A stretch of 39,408 nucleotides of DNA from JBDLID01 sp039715055 (GTDB lineage: Bacteria > Desulfobacterota > Desulfobulbia > Desulfobulbales > Desulfocapsaceae). The DNA lies in assembly GCA_039715055.1 (NCBI GenBank), contig JBDLID010000013.1, forward strand, positions 1 to 39,408, written 5' to 3'. Shown piece by piece: positions 17,237 to 25,459 of the stretch. Below the pieces are notes generated by a model. It was not told the DNA's origin and did no database searches. It was given only the letters and a program-made list of their open reading frames with translations. The first letter of the stretch is position 1; the number at the start of each line of letters is the position of its first letter. A program made the position numbers and the translations under genes.

Positions 17237-18769
17237 ATGTCTCCTCGCTCCGCATTACAGTCATCCCTCTTTGATGATCAGGACTTCACCATCACCTTCG
17301 AACTGGTGCCGGGGAGGGGTTCAGGCGGCAAAAGACTCGACCGCATTCTGAGATTTGCAGAGGCGGCAAAAAAAGACGGCCGCATCAAATCGCTCTCCAT
17401 CACAGATAACCCCGGCGGTCATCCGGCACTTTCTCCCACCGGCCTCGGTATCGACATTCAGTCCATCGGTATCGAGCCGCTGCTTCACTTCTCACTCAAG
17501 GACAAAAACAGAAATCTTGCCGAAAGCCAGCTCTTCGAGTGTCACCGGTTAGGCCTCAACTCAATTCTGGTGCTGGGCGGTGACTACCCGCGCAGCGGTT
17601 ACCACGGTCAGGCCCTGCCCGTTTTTGACCTGGACTCAACGCAGCTCCTATCCCTGATCACAAGACTGCGCCACCCAGCCACCCCGGATAATGGAGCAGC
17701 CGGCGATCAGATGACGCTGCCCGCCATGGATTTTCTTGCCGGCTGTGTGGTCTCTCCTTTCAAGGCCACCGAAGCTGAACAGGTCTACCAGTATTGGAAG
17801 CTGCTCGCCAAGGCGGCCTGCGGTGCCAGGTTTATCATCAGCCAGCTCGGCTTTGACATGGATAAGTATCGGGAGCTGAAAGACTTCTGCGATCAGTCAG
17901 GCCTTACCCTGCCTCTCCTTGGAAACATCTTTATCCCCACCGTGGCGGTGGCGGAAATCATGGCCAGGGGCCAGGTTCCGGGTGTCATGTTTTCCCCTGT
18001 TCTGCTTGAACGGATGCGCCAGGAGGTAATATCCGCTGACAGGGGCAAGGAGGCCCGGCTCATCCGCGGGGCAAAAATGATCTGTGTCCTCAAGGGTCTT
18101 GGCTATGCCGGTGTTCATATCGGCGGCAACAACCTGGACTTTGCAAAAACATCCTTCATGCTGGACTACCTCGAAAAAAACAGCTCAAGATGGCGGGAAT
18201 TTTACAACGAAGTTCATTTCCCGGTGAAACAAACCTGGTACCTGAGTTCTCTGACCAGGGTCCCCGAAAAACATCCGGGCTGGAACCCCTTGAAAAGTCT
18301 CAACAGGCTCAGCCATAATCTGATTTTTTCACCCGACGGCCCTCTCTTTTCCCCGGCCCAAAGGCTGAGTCGGGCTGTGGACAAACAGAAACAGGCCACC
18401 GGTGCCTATACCCTGTTTGAACATTTCATAAAGAAAATGCTCTTTCGCTGTCGAATGTGCGGTGACTGCACCCTTTCCGAATCATCCTTTCTCTGCCCCC
18501 AGTCAGGCTGCCCGAAAAAAATGGTCAACGGCCCCTGCGGCGGTTCAATAAACGGGTTCTGTGAAGTCTATCCCGACGCCCGAAAATGTTTCTGGGTCCG
18601 GGTGTATGAACAGGAACAGCCCCCAACGACCATTACTGCAGAAAGCGGCCCTGCTCTGCTGCCCCCCAAAGACTGGTCCTTTGCCGGCAGTTCCTCGTGG
18701 CTGAACTATTTCTGCGGCAGAGATCACCACAAGCTCGACCAGGTGGATACAGAGAAAGCTGATAAATAG
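17237..18769 (+). CDS. metF: Methylenetetrahydrofolate reductase MetF fused to MetV-like zinc domain
   Basis: The N-terminal 300 residues form a MetF TIM barrel (FELVPGRGSGG start; SITDNPGG; HFSLKDKNRN; ILVLGGDYP; ISQLGFD; GNIFIPTVAVAEIM; the VHIGGNN segment near residue 297). It reduces 5,10-methylene-THF to 5-methyl-THF. Residues about 390-465 match the MTHFR C-terminal/MetV domain: CRMCGDC, LCPQSGCPKKMVNGPCGG and CEVYPDARKC give eight or so cysteines for metal or cluster binding. In acetogens MetV is a separate subunit that helps MetF accept electrons from other redox partners. Here the two are one 510-residue chain, which suits a Wood-Ljungdahl or C1-oxidising anaerobe. AAGG lies 8 bases before the ATG. 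It stands alone, not inside a visible acs or folD cluster. Confidence 0.88.
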   Translation: MSPRSALQSSLFDDQDFTITFELVPGRGSGGKRLDRILRFAEAAKKDGRIKSLSITDNPGGHPALSPTGLGIDIQSIGIEPLLHFSLKDKNRNLAESQLFECHRLGLNSILVLGGDYPRSGYHGQALPVFDLDSTQLLSLITRLRHPATPDNGAAGDQMTLPAMDFLAGCVVSPFKATEAEQVYQYWKLLAKAACGARFIISQLGFDMDKYRELKDFCDQSGLTLPLLGNIFIPTVAVAEIMARGQVPGVMFSPVLLERMRQEVISADRGKEARLIRGAKMICVLKGLGYAGVHIGGNNLDFAKTSFMLDYLEKNSSRWREFYNEVHFPVKQTWYLSSLTRVPEKHPGWNPLKSLNRLSHNLIFSPDGPLFSPAQRLSRAVDKQKQATGAYTLFEHFIKKMLFRCRMCGDCTLSESSFLCPQSGCPKKMVNGPCGGSINGFCEVYPDARKCFWVRVYEQEQPPTTITAESGPALLPPKDWSFAGSSSWLNYFCGRDHHKLDQVDTEKADK

Positions 18770-18862
18770 CCCCATCTTATTTCTACCCCTGCATCGAACT
18801 GCTGCGTATCGCCTGCCAGGCTGGTCATCTACAGCAACCCTCCCCAATCTTCATAAAATCAT

Positions 18863-18892
18863 TTGCTTTTCCCCTGCGCCTTCTGCTAACAT
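18863..18892 (+). promoter_or_regulatory. Possible sigma-70 promoter for omptin gene
   Basis: TTGCTT (18863-18868) and TAACAT (18887-18892) are separated by 18 bases, about 56 bases before the omptin ATG. The match is moderate and could be chance. Confidence 0.3.
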
Positions 18893-18948
18893 ATTGATTT
18901 AGTGAAAAGATACTTATATCCAAATAATCCAATACAGAGGATGGAGTC

Positions 18949-19947
18949 ATGAAGCCGAAAACAATGATCAAGAAAGGCCTTCCATTTTTAGCTATCCTGG
19001 CCGCTGTTTCCGTTGCCAACGCAGAGAACATTGATGTCGAACCGTTGACTGTTATTGAGGGCGAGGCCAGGGCAGAGGTCTATCTCGGCACCGAGAGATG
19101 GGATGGAGACAACACCTACCGGATCGGTCATCCGGTCCGCTGGTTCGACGGTACCATTGAAGACGGTTACTTTCCGTTCAGTGAACTTGAGTTTCCTGCA
19201 GATATTTTCCTCGGTGTTGTCGGCGGCAACGCGGTTTTTCCCAACAACCTGCGAATTGCCGGTTCACTGAAAGCCGCCATCACCGATCCGGATGATGAAC
19301 TGATCGATCGCGACTGGGTGACCGAAGACAAGCCCGACCAGGTGGACATCTACTCCAACTCAAGCATCACAAATTTTGACATGTACGAGATCGATGCCTC
19401 CGTCGCCTACCAGTTTGTCAATCAACCGGTCTTTTCAATGTACGGCGGAGTCGGCTACCTCTACCAGCACTGGAACTATGAGGCCACCCTGATTAATCAG
19501 TACTCTCCCTCCGGAATGAAAGATATGGACTACACCGGAGACGGCATTCCAGCAATCAGTTATAAACTGCAATATGATATCCCCTACCTGCTCATCGGCG
19601 GTGAACTCTCATTTAATGACCGGTTCAACCTCAGGGGCAGTTTCAGCTACTCGCCATTCCTGACAGCCGAAGATACCGACCATCACCTTCTCAGGGGTAA
19701 AACCAACCATGGTGATATGGACGGCTGGGCCTATATGGCCAGCCTCGAGGCCAAGCTGCATTTGACCAAATACTGGTTTCTGGCCGGCTCATTCGACTAT
19801 CGCTACATGGAGGCTGACGGTCGGATGCGTGCCGAGTTTGAAAGTTACTATCAGTATATCTACGGTGTTATCCCCAACCATTCGGTCGAGGAAGAGCTTG
19901 AGTCAAGCATGTACCACGTCGGTCTCAACCTCGGCTATTACTTTTAG
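18949..19947 (+). CDS. Omptin-family outer-membrane protease
   Basis: The 332-residue product has a signal peptide with cleavage after ANA (about residue 25) and a 10-strand-type barrel sequence ending in GYYF. It aligns by eye with OmpT/Pla. LIDRDW (D120, D122) matches the MVDQDW aspartate pair, and EDTDHH (D244, H246) matches the DNDEH pair, so all four catalytic residues are present. AISYKLQYDIPYLLIGGEL and NLRGSFSYSP also match conserved strands. Omptins cleave peptides at the cell surface, often at dibasic sites, and need LPS. They are best known from enteric bacteria. AGAGG lies 8 bases before the ATG. It is an isolated gene; its substrate is unknown. Confidence 0.85.
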   Translation: MKPKTMIKKGLPFLAILAAVSVANAENIDVEPLTVIEGEARAEVYLGTERWDGDNTYRIGHPVRWFDGTIEDGYFPFSELEFPADIFLGVVGGNAVFPNNLRIAGSLKAAITDPDDELIDRDWVTEDKPDQVDIYSNSSITNFDMYEIDASVAYQFVNQPVFSMYGGVGYLYQHWNYEATLINQYSPSGMKDMDYTGDGIPAISYKLQYDIPYLLIGGELSFNDRFNLRGSFSYSPFLTAEDTDHHLLRGKTNHGDMDGWAYMASLEAKLHLTKYWFLAGSFDYRYMEADGRMRAEFESYYQYIYGVIPNHSVEEELESSMYHVGLNLGYYF

Positions 19948-19972
19948 AGTACAAGAGTCTGCCTGAGACCAT

Positions 19973-20010
19973 AAACAGGGGTCATGACAATCATTGTCTG
20001 ACCCCTGTTT
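19973..20010. repeat. 38-base hairpin after omptin gene
   Basis: Arms AAACAGGGGTCA (19973-19984) and TGACCCCTGTTT (19999-20010) are perfect 12-bp inverted copies. GACAAT/ATTGTC continue the stem after one unpaired T. It sits 26 bases past the omptin stop, so it probably ends or stabilises that mRNA. There is only a short T-run. It may also be a copy of a REP-like dispersed palindrome. Confidence 0.75.
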
Positions 20011-20100
20011 CCATTTTATACAGTCCGCCACTCACATCCTGACAACGGGGTCGACCAACTCTTACGGATGTGACCCATCCACCTTTCAAAAGTCCATACG

Positions 20101-21132
20101 ATGCCACAGAAGCAACAGAGGTCCCCAAAGGTGGACCAAATCAAAATCAAGCAACCGCCGGTTCTTTTCAACAAGACCCAAAACATCATCAGAGAGATTC
20201 AGGATCTGCTCGGCGCTCCTTTTCTCGCCTACTGGAACAGCCCCAAAGGGTCTGTCTGCGACAATGACGTGGTCGCCTTTTATGAGCTTCTGGAGACGAT
20301 CGGCAAACAGAAAAAGATATACCTGTTTATCAAGAGTGACGGGGGAGACGGCGAGGCGTCATTGAGAATAATGAACCTTGTAAGGCAATATTGCAAAAAG
20401 GTTATTGCCCTGGTGCCGTTGGAGTGTGCCTCGGCTGCAACGATGATGGCCATCGGTTCAAATGAAATCAAGATGGGCCCCATGGCTCACCTTAGCGCCG
20501 TTGACACCTCGTTGACCCATGAGCTGTCACCCATTGATACAAGAAACAACCGCAAGGTCGGGGTCAGCCTGGATGAGCTCGACCGTGTCATCCGGCTCTG
20601 GAATAATCAGAACAGCGACAACAGCATCAATCCTTACAACGAACTCTATCAATATGTCCACCCGCTTGTCATCGGTGCCATTGACAGAGCTGACAGCCTG
20701 TCGGTCATGTTGTGCGAAGAGTTGCTGTCGTACCACATGAGTGACCGTCAGAAGATCAAATCAATTGCCGATGCCCTCAATTCAAAATACCCTTCACACA
20801 GTTACCCTATCCTCATCAGGGAAGCGGTGAGGATCGGACTTAATGTCTCTGCCATGGACAAGCGGGCCAACTCACTGCTACTCGAGCTCAATGAACTGTA
20901 CAGCGAGATGGGGCAGAGAGCCACCACCGATTTCGACGAGATCAAGTCGCACAGTAATGAAATCATCAACATCCTTGAGGCAGGCGGCCTGCAGGTCTAC
21001 TTTCAAAATGACAAGGACTGGTTTTACAGGGCAGAGGAGCGCCGCTGGATCACGATGAATGATAATTCCAACTGGCGTAAAATTGAAAAAATAGCTGGTA
21101 AAATGAAAAAATCAATCTTTCACATCAACTGA
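20101..21132 (+). CDS. SDH_sah family ClpP-fold serine protease-like protein
   Basis: The 343-residue product has the ClpP/crotonase fold of the serine dehydrogenase proteinase (SDH_sah) family. IYLFIKSDGGDGEASLRIM is the strand-turn-helix forming the oxyanion hole, and VPLECASAATMMAIG carries the probable nucleophile S111, followed by GSNEIKMGPMAHLSAVD. No signal peptide or membrane segment is seen. The C-terminal half (about 190-343) is helical, ending in a basic segment. Substrates are unknown. The ATG at 20101 has no clear ribosome-binding site; a GTG at 20131 has CAGAGG about nine bases upstream and may be the true start, removing ten residues. Confidence 0.75.
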   Translation: MPQKQQRSPKVDQIKIKQPPVLFNKTQNIIREIQDLLGAPFLAYWNSPKGSVCDNDVVAFYELLETIGKQKKIYLFIKSDGGDGEASLRIMNLVRQYCKKVIALVPLECASAATMMAIGSNEIKMGPMAHLSAVDTSLTHELSPIDTRNNRKVGVSLDELDRVIRLWNNQNSDNSINPYNELYQYVHPLVIGAIDRADSLSVMLCEELLSYHMSDRQKIKSIADALNSKYPSHSYPILIREAVRIGLNVSAMDKRANSLLLELNELYSEMGQRATTDFDEIKSHSNEIINILEAGGLQVYFQNDKDWFYRAEERRWITMNDNSNWRKIEKIAGKMKKSIFHIN

Positions 21133-21275
21133 TCCCACTTTGTATTTCCGCAATCCGGCTTGAAATCTCATTGAGAGAGTAACACCACCTGCAAGTCCGG
21201 CACCATTGGCATCCCTATGCCTCTCCGGAGCCTGTCACCAACATTTAATCTCCATCAAAACAAACTGAAAGGACC

Positions 21276-21776
21276 ATGGAAAACGAGATGAACGGCATGA
21301 CCCCAACACAAAAAATCAAAGCAGGCTTCTGGCTTGGGATCGGATTTATGATTCCCCTTACCCTGGCCTCCATCGTCACCCTCGTCATTTCCGTTGCCGC
21401 CACTCCGCTGATCGTGAAGAAATCGTTTGAGCAGGTTGAAGAAGTTCAGGAGGACAACACTGCCTTCGATTTTGCCAACCAGGATCTCAAAGATCAGGTC
21501 GAAATTGTTGAGCGGCGCGAATCGCGACAGGGAAACAGACTTTTAATCCTGGGAGTGGTAGCCAATAACGGGCCCAAACAGGTTGGCTCAATAAACATTC
21601 AGGCCGAGCTGTTTGATGAGAAAGGTGAATTTGTCTTTGAGTGTGATGAGTATATTTCCAGGAAAATTAAAACCGGGGACAAAGAGAACTTTCAGATTCG
21701 CTGCGGCTGCGGTGACGAGAAGGTCCCTGAATACAAAACAATGAATCTGCGAATTATTTCAGCAAATAATTACTGA
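21276..21776 (+). CDS. Small membrane-anchored FxLYD-like protein
   Basis: The 166-residue product has one hydrophobic segment (about 18-45) after a short N-terminus. A charged linker follows, then a beta-sandwich-like domain (about 75-165) with the pattern LLILGVVANNGPKQVGSINIQAELFDEKGEFV, which resembles FxLYD domains found in envelope proteins. It is probably anchored in the inner membrane with the domain outside. CGCGDE near the C-terminus is a cysteine pair not usual in this domain. Function is unknown. AAAGGA lies two bases before the ATG; an in-frame ATG follows at codon 6. Confidence 0.6.
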   Translation: MENEMNGMTPTQKIKAGFWLGIGFMIPLTLASIVTLVISVAATPLIVKKSFEQVEEVQEDNTAFDFANQDLKDQVEIVERRESRQGNRLLILGVVANNGPKQVGSINIQAELFDEKGEFVFECDEYISRKIKTGDKENFQIRCGCGDEKVPEYKTMNLRIISANNY

Positions 21777-21892
21777 AAAGGGATGAAACAGTTTTAGACA
21801 CTCCTGTACTGAGCAGTCTGTTTGTGGGGAGGTAAGCGACGAGGCGAAACTTCAGGCAAACCAGCCTGCTGAAGGTTATAAGGCTGAAAAAA

Positions 21893-22348
21893 TCACTGGC
21901 CCTGCTTATATCCATTTTTCAGATAGTGACTGATGGCACCGGAATAATTATTCATGCCATAGGTCCGTGATACTGAAGGGTTCTGCTCAATATAACGATG
22001 GACATTAAAGTCAGGATGGGCGACCCGTCCCTCAGCGCTGCCGGTGGAGATCCAGTGCCGGGCCGCCTTGGCGTAATTTTTCTCACCGTAGGTCCTGGCA
22101 ATATCCGGGTTGTTCTTCAGGTAGTACCTGGCGTCAAAGACCGGTGAGCCCACCCTTCCCTCTTTGAGCCCGAACCGCTTCCAGTGACCGTGCAGTTTAC
22201 CTTTGTTGTAGCCAATCCTCTGCTGAACATCCGAATTATGGTCTGCGTAATAGATCGCATCAAATATCAGAGGCGAACCGGTCCAGTCGCCGGCAAAGAC
22301 ACTGGGTGTCAGTAAAAGAATAAGGATAAGGATCGTAAGGGGACGCAT
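21893..22348 (-). CDS. Secreted protein of three HW..G..EGR repeats
   Basis: The 151-residue product has a signal peptide (MRPLTILILILLLTPSVFAG) followed by three repeats of about 41 residues. Each has FDA.YY...N.D, a tyrosine-glycine segment, a histidine and G..EGR (KRFGLKEGR, ISTGSAEGR, LKNGYKQGQ). Similar FD..YYL..NPDV....HY...G..EGR units occur at the ends of some glycosyltransferases and in secreted proteins, but I know of no biochemical role. The start is the second in-frame ATG because GGAG lies eight bases upstream; the first ATG at 22354 has it only two bases away. Confidence 0.65.
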   Translation of the reverse strand: MRPLTILILILLLTPSVFAGDWTGSPLIFDAIYYADHNSDVQQRIGYNKGKLHGHWKRFGLKEGRVGSPVFDARYYLKNNPDIARTYGEKNYAKAARHWISTGSAEGRVAHPDFNVHRYIEQNPSVSRTYGMNNYSGAISHYLKNGYKQGQ

Positions 22349-22686
22349 GATCATTTCTCCGTAAGACTGTCGCCTGATTGCACTGTATAAATTTTACAAA
22401 GCAGAACGATTTTTTTCCATCGTGGTTTGGCATTGGAAAACAAAACTTATCCAGTGCCTGTCCATAAAAGGACCTTTCCTCCTAACTCTTCGTTGCATGA
22501 GAAATTTTATACCCGGAATAATAGAGATAAGCCGAGCACTTTGTCCTCGGAGGTAAGCGACCGCAGGGAGACTCCGATATCAATCATATACCTGTGGTAA
22601 AATTTATCATGCGCCTTGATTCAGAAGAAAATTCCTCATTTCTAGACAGACACTATCTAATCACAGTCGTGCAAAAAATGAAATGA
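22349..22686. other. Intergenic region between minus-strand genes
   Basis: This 338-base region holds no supported ORF. It is AT-rich near 22380-22440 and 22600-22680. At about 22545-22580 it has CGGAG...CTCCG and the 12-mer GAGGTAAGCGAC, also found at 21831-21842 downstream of the neighbouring gene. It must hold the promoter of the secreted repeat protein gene. Confidence 0.5.
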
Positions 22687-23604
22687 TTAATCATTTTCAT
22701 TTGGTTGACAGGGGTCTTGGCGGAGAGGTGCCCGGGCAACAAGCTGATCGATTACATCAGTATTTTCAGGTAGTTCAGCACCATCCCAGACAACGGATCG
22801 CTGAAGATGACTCCTCCTGCCGATCCGCGCATCTCCAATACAGACCCAATCCTCAAGCCGGACCTCTTTCTCCAGCTGTCCCCGGGTTAAAAAAGGGTCA
22901 TGGGCCTCGTTTTCAAGCTCATCCCAGAGTGGGATGTTGCCGGTGAGAAGACCTCCATGAAGAGCAAGGTAGTCGTCAAGACTTCCCATATCCGTCCAGA
23001 AACAGTCATCCATGCGAAAGATATCGATGGACTCATCAGGCAGCAGATTGCGGTAACAATCAATGATACAGCTCTCAATGCCTGGTGAGATTGCTGTAAG
23101 AATTCGCGGTTCAAGGACATGGAGTCCGCTGAAAGCGAGCAGCTTTTCATCACCCTCCCGGTCAAATCCGGCAACCATCCCCTTATCAGCCCGTACCGAA
23201 TTAAAACGCGGATAGTCATGCATACCAAGGGTGACCGGGCTGCTGTTTTGAGTATGACTCTCGTAGAGTTTTGTATAATCAACCGTATGGTAGATATCAC
23301 CGTTTGTCACCAGCAGCGGCTCATCGTTGAAATGTTCACAGGCCATCCGCAGCCCGCCGCCGGTGCCAAGGACGCTCATCTCATGCTGCACAATGACACC
23401 CTCGATATCAGTAACTGCCTCGATAATCTGCTCTGCAAGATAATGACAGTTGACAACGATGCGGTCAAAACCTGCTCGCTGCAGGCGATGTATGGTCAGA
23501 AGAAGCAGGGGATGGTTGAGAACAGGGAAAAGAGGCTTGGGACGGTACCTGGTATATGGCAGAAGGCGGGTGCCGAAGCCGGCGGCGAGGATCATTGCCT
23601 GCAT
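22687..23604 (-). CDS. MurU-like sugar-1-phosphate nucleotidyltransferase
   Basis: The 305-residue product has a GT-A-like nucleotidyltransferase domain: LAAGFGTRL..YT..RPKPLFPV at the N-terminus, ETD-like VTNGDIYHTVD for metal binding, and LGTGGGLRMA. About 70 residues at the C-terminus include a short hexapeptide-type segment (VCIGDARIG) missing from the shorter MurU of Pseudomonas. It would couple a sugar-1-phosphate to an NTP. The family covers MurU (MurNAc-1-P uridylyltransferase) and several hexose-1-P transferases. An AmgK-like kinase and a NamZ-like enzyme nearby favour MurU. It is the last gene of the lpx run, 43 bases after lpxI. Confidence 0.78.
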   Translation of the reverse strand: MQAMILAAGFGTRLLPYTRYRPKPLFPVLNHPLLLLTIHRLQRAGFDRIVVNCHYLAEQIIEAVTDIEGVIVQHEMSVLGTGGGLRMACEHFNDEPLLVTNGDIYHTVDYTKLYESHTQNSSPVTLGMHDYPRFNSVRADKGMVAGFDREGDEKLLAFSGLHVLEPRILTAISPGIESCIIDCYRNLLPDESIDIFRMDDCFWTDMGSLDDYLALHGGLLTGNIPLWDELENEAHDPFLTRGQLEKEVRLEDWVCIGDARIGRRSHLQRSVVWDGAELPENTDVIDQLVARAPLRQDPCQPNEND

Positions 23605-23647
23605 GGTTCAAGAAACAGGAGACAGGTGGCAAAGGCGAACCATTTGA

Positions 23648-24493
23648 TCAGTACTCCAGTCTACCGTCGGACAGTTCTTTAATACCGACCAGGACAATTC
23701 CAGCCCTGTTGGCAGCAGAAATAGTCGCCTCCCGGTCAAAGAGAAGCGATTGTCCGGCTTCAACGGCCAGGACCTTGCCGCCCACCGAGGCCAGAGTTTC
23801 AATGGTCTTGATTCCGGTAGCCGGCAGGTCGAAGCGAAAATCCTGGTTGGGCTTTTTCACCTTGACCACCACCGCATTTTTCCTGGCCAGCTGACCGCCT
23901 CGGAGGATGGCTGCGTCGGTCCCTTCAATGGCCTCCACCGCCACTACGGTGCGGTCCCGGACAACAATGGATTGACCGATGTCAAGGGCGCCCACGGCCC
24001 GAATATTTTTCCAGCCGAACTCAATATCAAGGACCTGGTCTTTGCTGGGTTTTTTTTTGGTCAGGACCCCCTGCGGAAAGAGGAGATCCTGGAGGTAGAG
24101 GGTGGATTCCAAAACCCTGACGTTTTCCTCCTCAAGTGCTCCGGCAACGGCCCTGAGCACTGCATCGTCCTGGCGGGTATCGATCTTGTTCCAGAGACTC
24201 AATCCCTTGAAATCGGGCATCACATTACGAAACATCCTGGTCTTGGTGATGGCACCGAGGAAAACGGTCTCACCCACTTCCTGTTTATGGAAATAGCTGA
24301 TAATTTTGCCCAGCTGGCCAAGCTTGACCCACTGCACGGAATCGGCTGCCTCGGCCACCTCTACAGCGGTTTCCTCCTTGTGGGCGACCAGGCAGACTTT
24401 ACGTCCCGCCTCATGGGCGGCCTGGATGAAGAGAAGCGGGAATTGACCGCTGCCGGCAACGATGCCGATTTTGTCAGGATCTATATTGTGCAC
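23648..24493 (-). CDS. lpxI: UDP-2,3-diacylglucosamine pyrophosphatase LpxI
   Basis: This lipid A enzyme hydrolyses UDP-2,3-diacylglucosamine to 2,3-diacylglucosamine-1-phosphate and UMP, replacing LpxH. The 281 residues match the LpxI length. The N-terminal domain has KIGIVAGSGQFPLL, and the C-terminal domain has VLDIEFGWKN, DIGQSIVVRDRTVVAVEAIEGTDAAI and DLPATGIKTIETL, all LpxI signatures. I chose the GTG at 24493, four bases after the lpxA TGA, because the only longer reading uses a TTG inside lpxA. No lpxH is seen in this window. Confidence 0.92.
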   Translation of the reverse strand: MHNIDPDKIGIVAGSGQFPLLFIQAAHEAGRKVCLVAHKEETAVEVAEAADSVQWVKLGQLGKIISYFHKQEVGETVFLGAITKTRMFRNVMPDFKGLSLWNKIDTRQDDAVLRAVAGALEEENVRVLESTLYLQDLLFPQGVLTKKKPSKDQVLDIEFGWKNIRAVGALDIGQSIVVRDRTVVAVEAIEGTDAAILRGGQLARKNAVVVKVKKPNQDFRFDLPATGIKTIETLASVGGKVLAVEAGQSLLFDREATISAANRAGIVLVGIKELSDGRLEY

Positions 24494-24497
24494 GATC

Positions 24498-25295
24498 TCA
24501 ACTGTCGGCGGTTCGCTTGGCCACTCCCCGTTTGGAGGTGTTGAAAAATTCAATTAATGTATCCACCGCACGACAGCCCCTGATCTCAGACTGGACCTTG
24601 GAAATGGCATCCTGCTGGAGGAGGTTGGGTGAACGGAACAGAATTCGAAAGGCCAGTTCAAGGTTGCCGAGGGTCTCCTTGGAAAAGCCGTTGCGGCGCA
24701 GACCGATTTTATTGATGCCTGAGATGCGCATTCGGTTTCTTGTCCCGGTGATGAGGACATAGGGCGGGACATCAAGGCCGATGCCCGACATGCCGCCGAT
24801 GTAGGAGAAGCATCCGATCCGGCAAAACTGATGAACACCGACCAGACTGGAGATCGAGGCATGATCTCCCACCTCCACATGACCGCCGAGAGTGGCCACA
24901 TTGGCCATGATCACATGGTCCGCCAGATGGCAGTCATGGGCGATATGGATGTAGGCCATGAGCAGGTTGTTGTTACCGATCACCGTCTTGCCGCCGCCGT
25001 TGACCGTACCACGATTGATGGAGGCATATTCCCGGATATTGTTATTGTTGCCGATGATCAGTTCGGTTGGCTCATTGTTATAACTCTTGTCCTGGGGCGG
25101 GGTGCCGATGGACGTAAAGGAACCGATTGTATTGCCCTTGCCGATGGTGGTGTGACCTGAGATGGTGGCATGGGGTGAGATAACACTCTCCGCGCCGACC
25201 TTCACATGAGCATCAACCACCGCATAAGGACCGACAGTGACCGTTGAATCAAGCTCCGCCTTGCTGTCGATGACAGCGGTGGGATGTATCGTCAT
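24498..25295 (-). CDS. lpxA: UDP-GlcNAc O-acyltransferase LpxA
   Basis: The first enzyme of lipid A synthesis transfers a 3-hydroxyacyl group from ACP to UDP-GlcNAc O3. The 265-residue protein is mostly hexapeptide repeats forming a left-handed beta-helix, with IHIAHDCHLAD carrying the probable catalytic His120 and the family signature GVHQFCRIG. The C-terminal helical part is normal (GLRRNGFS). The ATG at 25295 has TTGGAG six bases upstream and gives the standard MTIHPTAV start. A gap of 164 bases separates it from fabZ, long for this operon. Confidence 0.96.
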   Translation of the reverse strand: MTIHPTAVIDSKAELDSTVTVGPYAVVDAHVKVGAESVISPHATISGHTTIGKGNTIGSFTSIGTPPQDKSYNNEPTELIIGNNNNIREYASINRGTVNGGGKTVIGNNNLLMAYIHIAHDCHLADHVIMANVATLGGHVEVGDHASISSLVGVHQFCRIGCFSYIGGMSGIGLDVPPYVLITGTRNRMRISGINKIGLRRNGFSKETLGNLELAFRILFRSPNLLQQDAISKVQSEIRGCRAVDTLIEFFNTSKRGVAKRTADS

Positions 25296-25459
25296 TTTTT
25301 TCTCCAACAAATAATTGAAACCCATCTGAGCACAGTTAAAAAGTACCGCAGATTTGAACTGGCATGGCTGTGAGGTACAGCCAAAGACCTCCCGGACAAC
25401 TCCGGCTCTTCAGGTAAGGCAAGCCTGCAAGACTCAGGAAATGCAGTGCAGCCGGATCG
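25296..25459 (-). other. Intra-operon gap between fabZ and lpxA
   Basis: The 164-base gap inside an otherwise tight lpx operon contains a perfect 6-bp stem at 25367-25383 (GGCTGT / ACAGCC, 5-base loop) with no T-run. It may hold an extra promoter or processing site for lpxA. Nothing coding is supported. Confidence 0.5.
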
